A stretch of 6,358 bases of DNA, from the NCBI GenBank assembly GCA_913043805.1, contig CAJWMX010000177.1:1-6358 (forward strand), in the 5' to 3' direction. This DNA is from an uncultured Acidobacteriota bacterium (GTDB taxonomy: Bacteria > Acidobacteriota > Vicinamibacteria > Vicinamibacterales > UBA8438). The position numbers and the translations under genes were made by a program. Below are positions 6,303 through 6,358 of this stretch, piece by piece. The notes below the pieces were generated by a model. The model did no database searches. It was given only the letters and a program-made list of their open reading frames with translations, and had not been told where the DNA came from. The stretch's first letter is position 1. Every line of letters starts with the position of its first letter.

Positions 6303-6358
6303 TCAGGCCGGCGAGGCGGCCGGTTCCGGAGTCTCGGGTGTGTCGGCGGGCGCAGCCA
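6303..6358 (-). CDS. rpsB: Probable 3' end of ribosomal protein S2 gene (partial)
   Basis: On the minus strand a frame open to the window edge encodes an Ala/Pro/Glu-rich tail, AAPADTPETPEPAASPA, then TGA at 6303-6305. Only 17 codons are visible and none lies in a conserved S2 region. The call rests on the tail type, since many high-GC bacteria have such low-complexity ends on S2, and on position: rpsB is the usual gene directly upstream of tsf. The gene would start outside the window. Confidence 0.6.
   Translation of the reverse strand, partial: AAPADTPETPEPAASPA

Noticed and set aside
1..6358. Mobile element, CRISPR or defence system
   Set aside because: No transposase, integrase, regular repeats, terminal inverted repeats or nuclease genes are visible. 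The tRNA has no adjacent integrase or repeated 3' end.

Overview
This is a high-GC bacterial chromosomal window of mostly core metabolic and translation genes. It has no phage, transposon, CRISPR or defence signature. A compact 200-residue EF-Ts, the thrC/ilvA set and several -10-like hexamers just upstream of start codons would fit Chloroflexota or another high-GC non-proteobacterial lineage. That placement is inference and uncertain.

Layout, left to right. Positions 1-1055 (+) hold the 3' two thirds of ilvA, biosynthetic threonine ammonia-lyase, entering from the left edge. It meets thrC (1052-2386, -) tail to tail, and the two stop codons share a CTAG palindrome. Upstream of thrC, on the + strand, lies a broken response-regulator receiver domain (about 2443-2798). 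It is frameshifted by one missing base directly after its phospho-acceptor aspartate. The short divergent spacer between these two carries a -10-like hexamer 6 nt before each start codon, a leaderless-type layout. Next comes tRNA-Ala(CGC) with encoded CCA (2819-2894, -).

The right half is one minus-strand series, transcribed right to left: the tail of probable rpsB (6303-6358), tsf (5586-6188), pyrH (4828-5544), frr (4227-4796), a second threonine-synthase-like gene (2992-4170), then the tRNA. The first four are the widespread rpsB-tsf-pyrH-frr cluster of translation and nucleotide genes. The rpsB-tsf spacer contains two hairpins, and the tsf-pyrH spacer contains a perfect TATAAT.

Functionally, thrC makes threonine from O-phosphohomoserine, and ilvA deaminates threonine to 2-oxobutanoate for isoleucine synthesis. 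The second thrC-like protein differs at its PLP-lysine motif and may be a redundant threonine synthase or a relative with another substrate. I did not find a clearly new biological system. The items most worth a second look are the receiver-domain remnant, the leaderless-type promoters, the divergent ThrC paralogue and a tryptophan in the conserved EF-Ts TDF motif.
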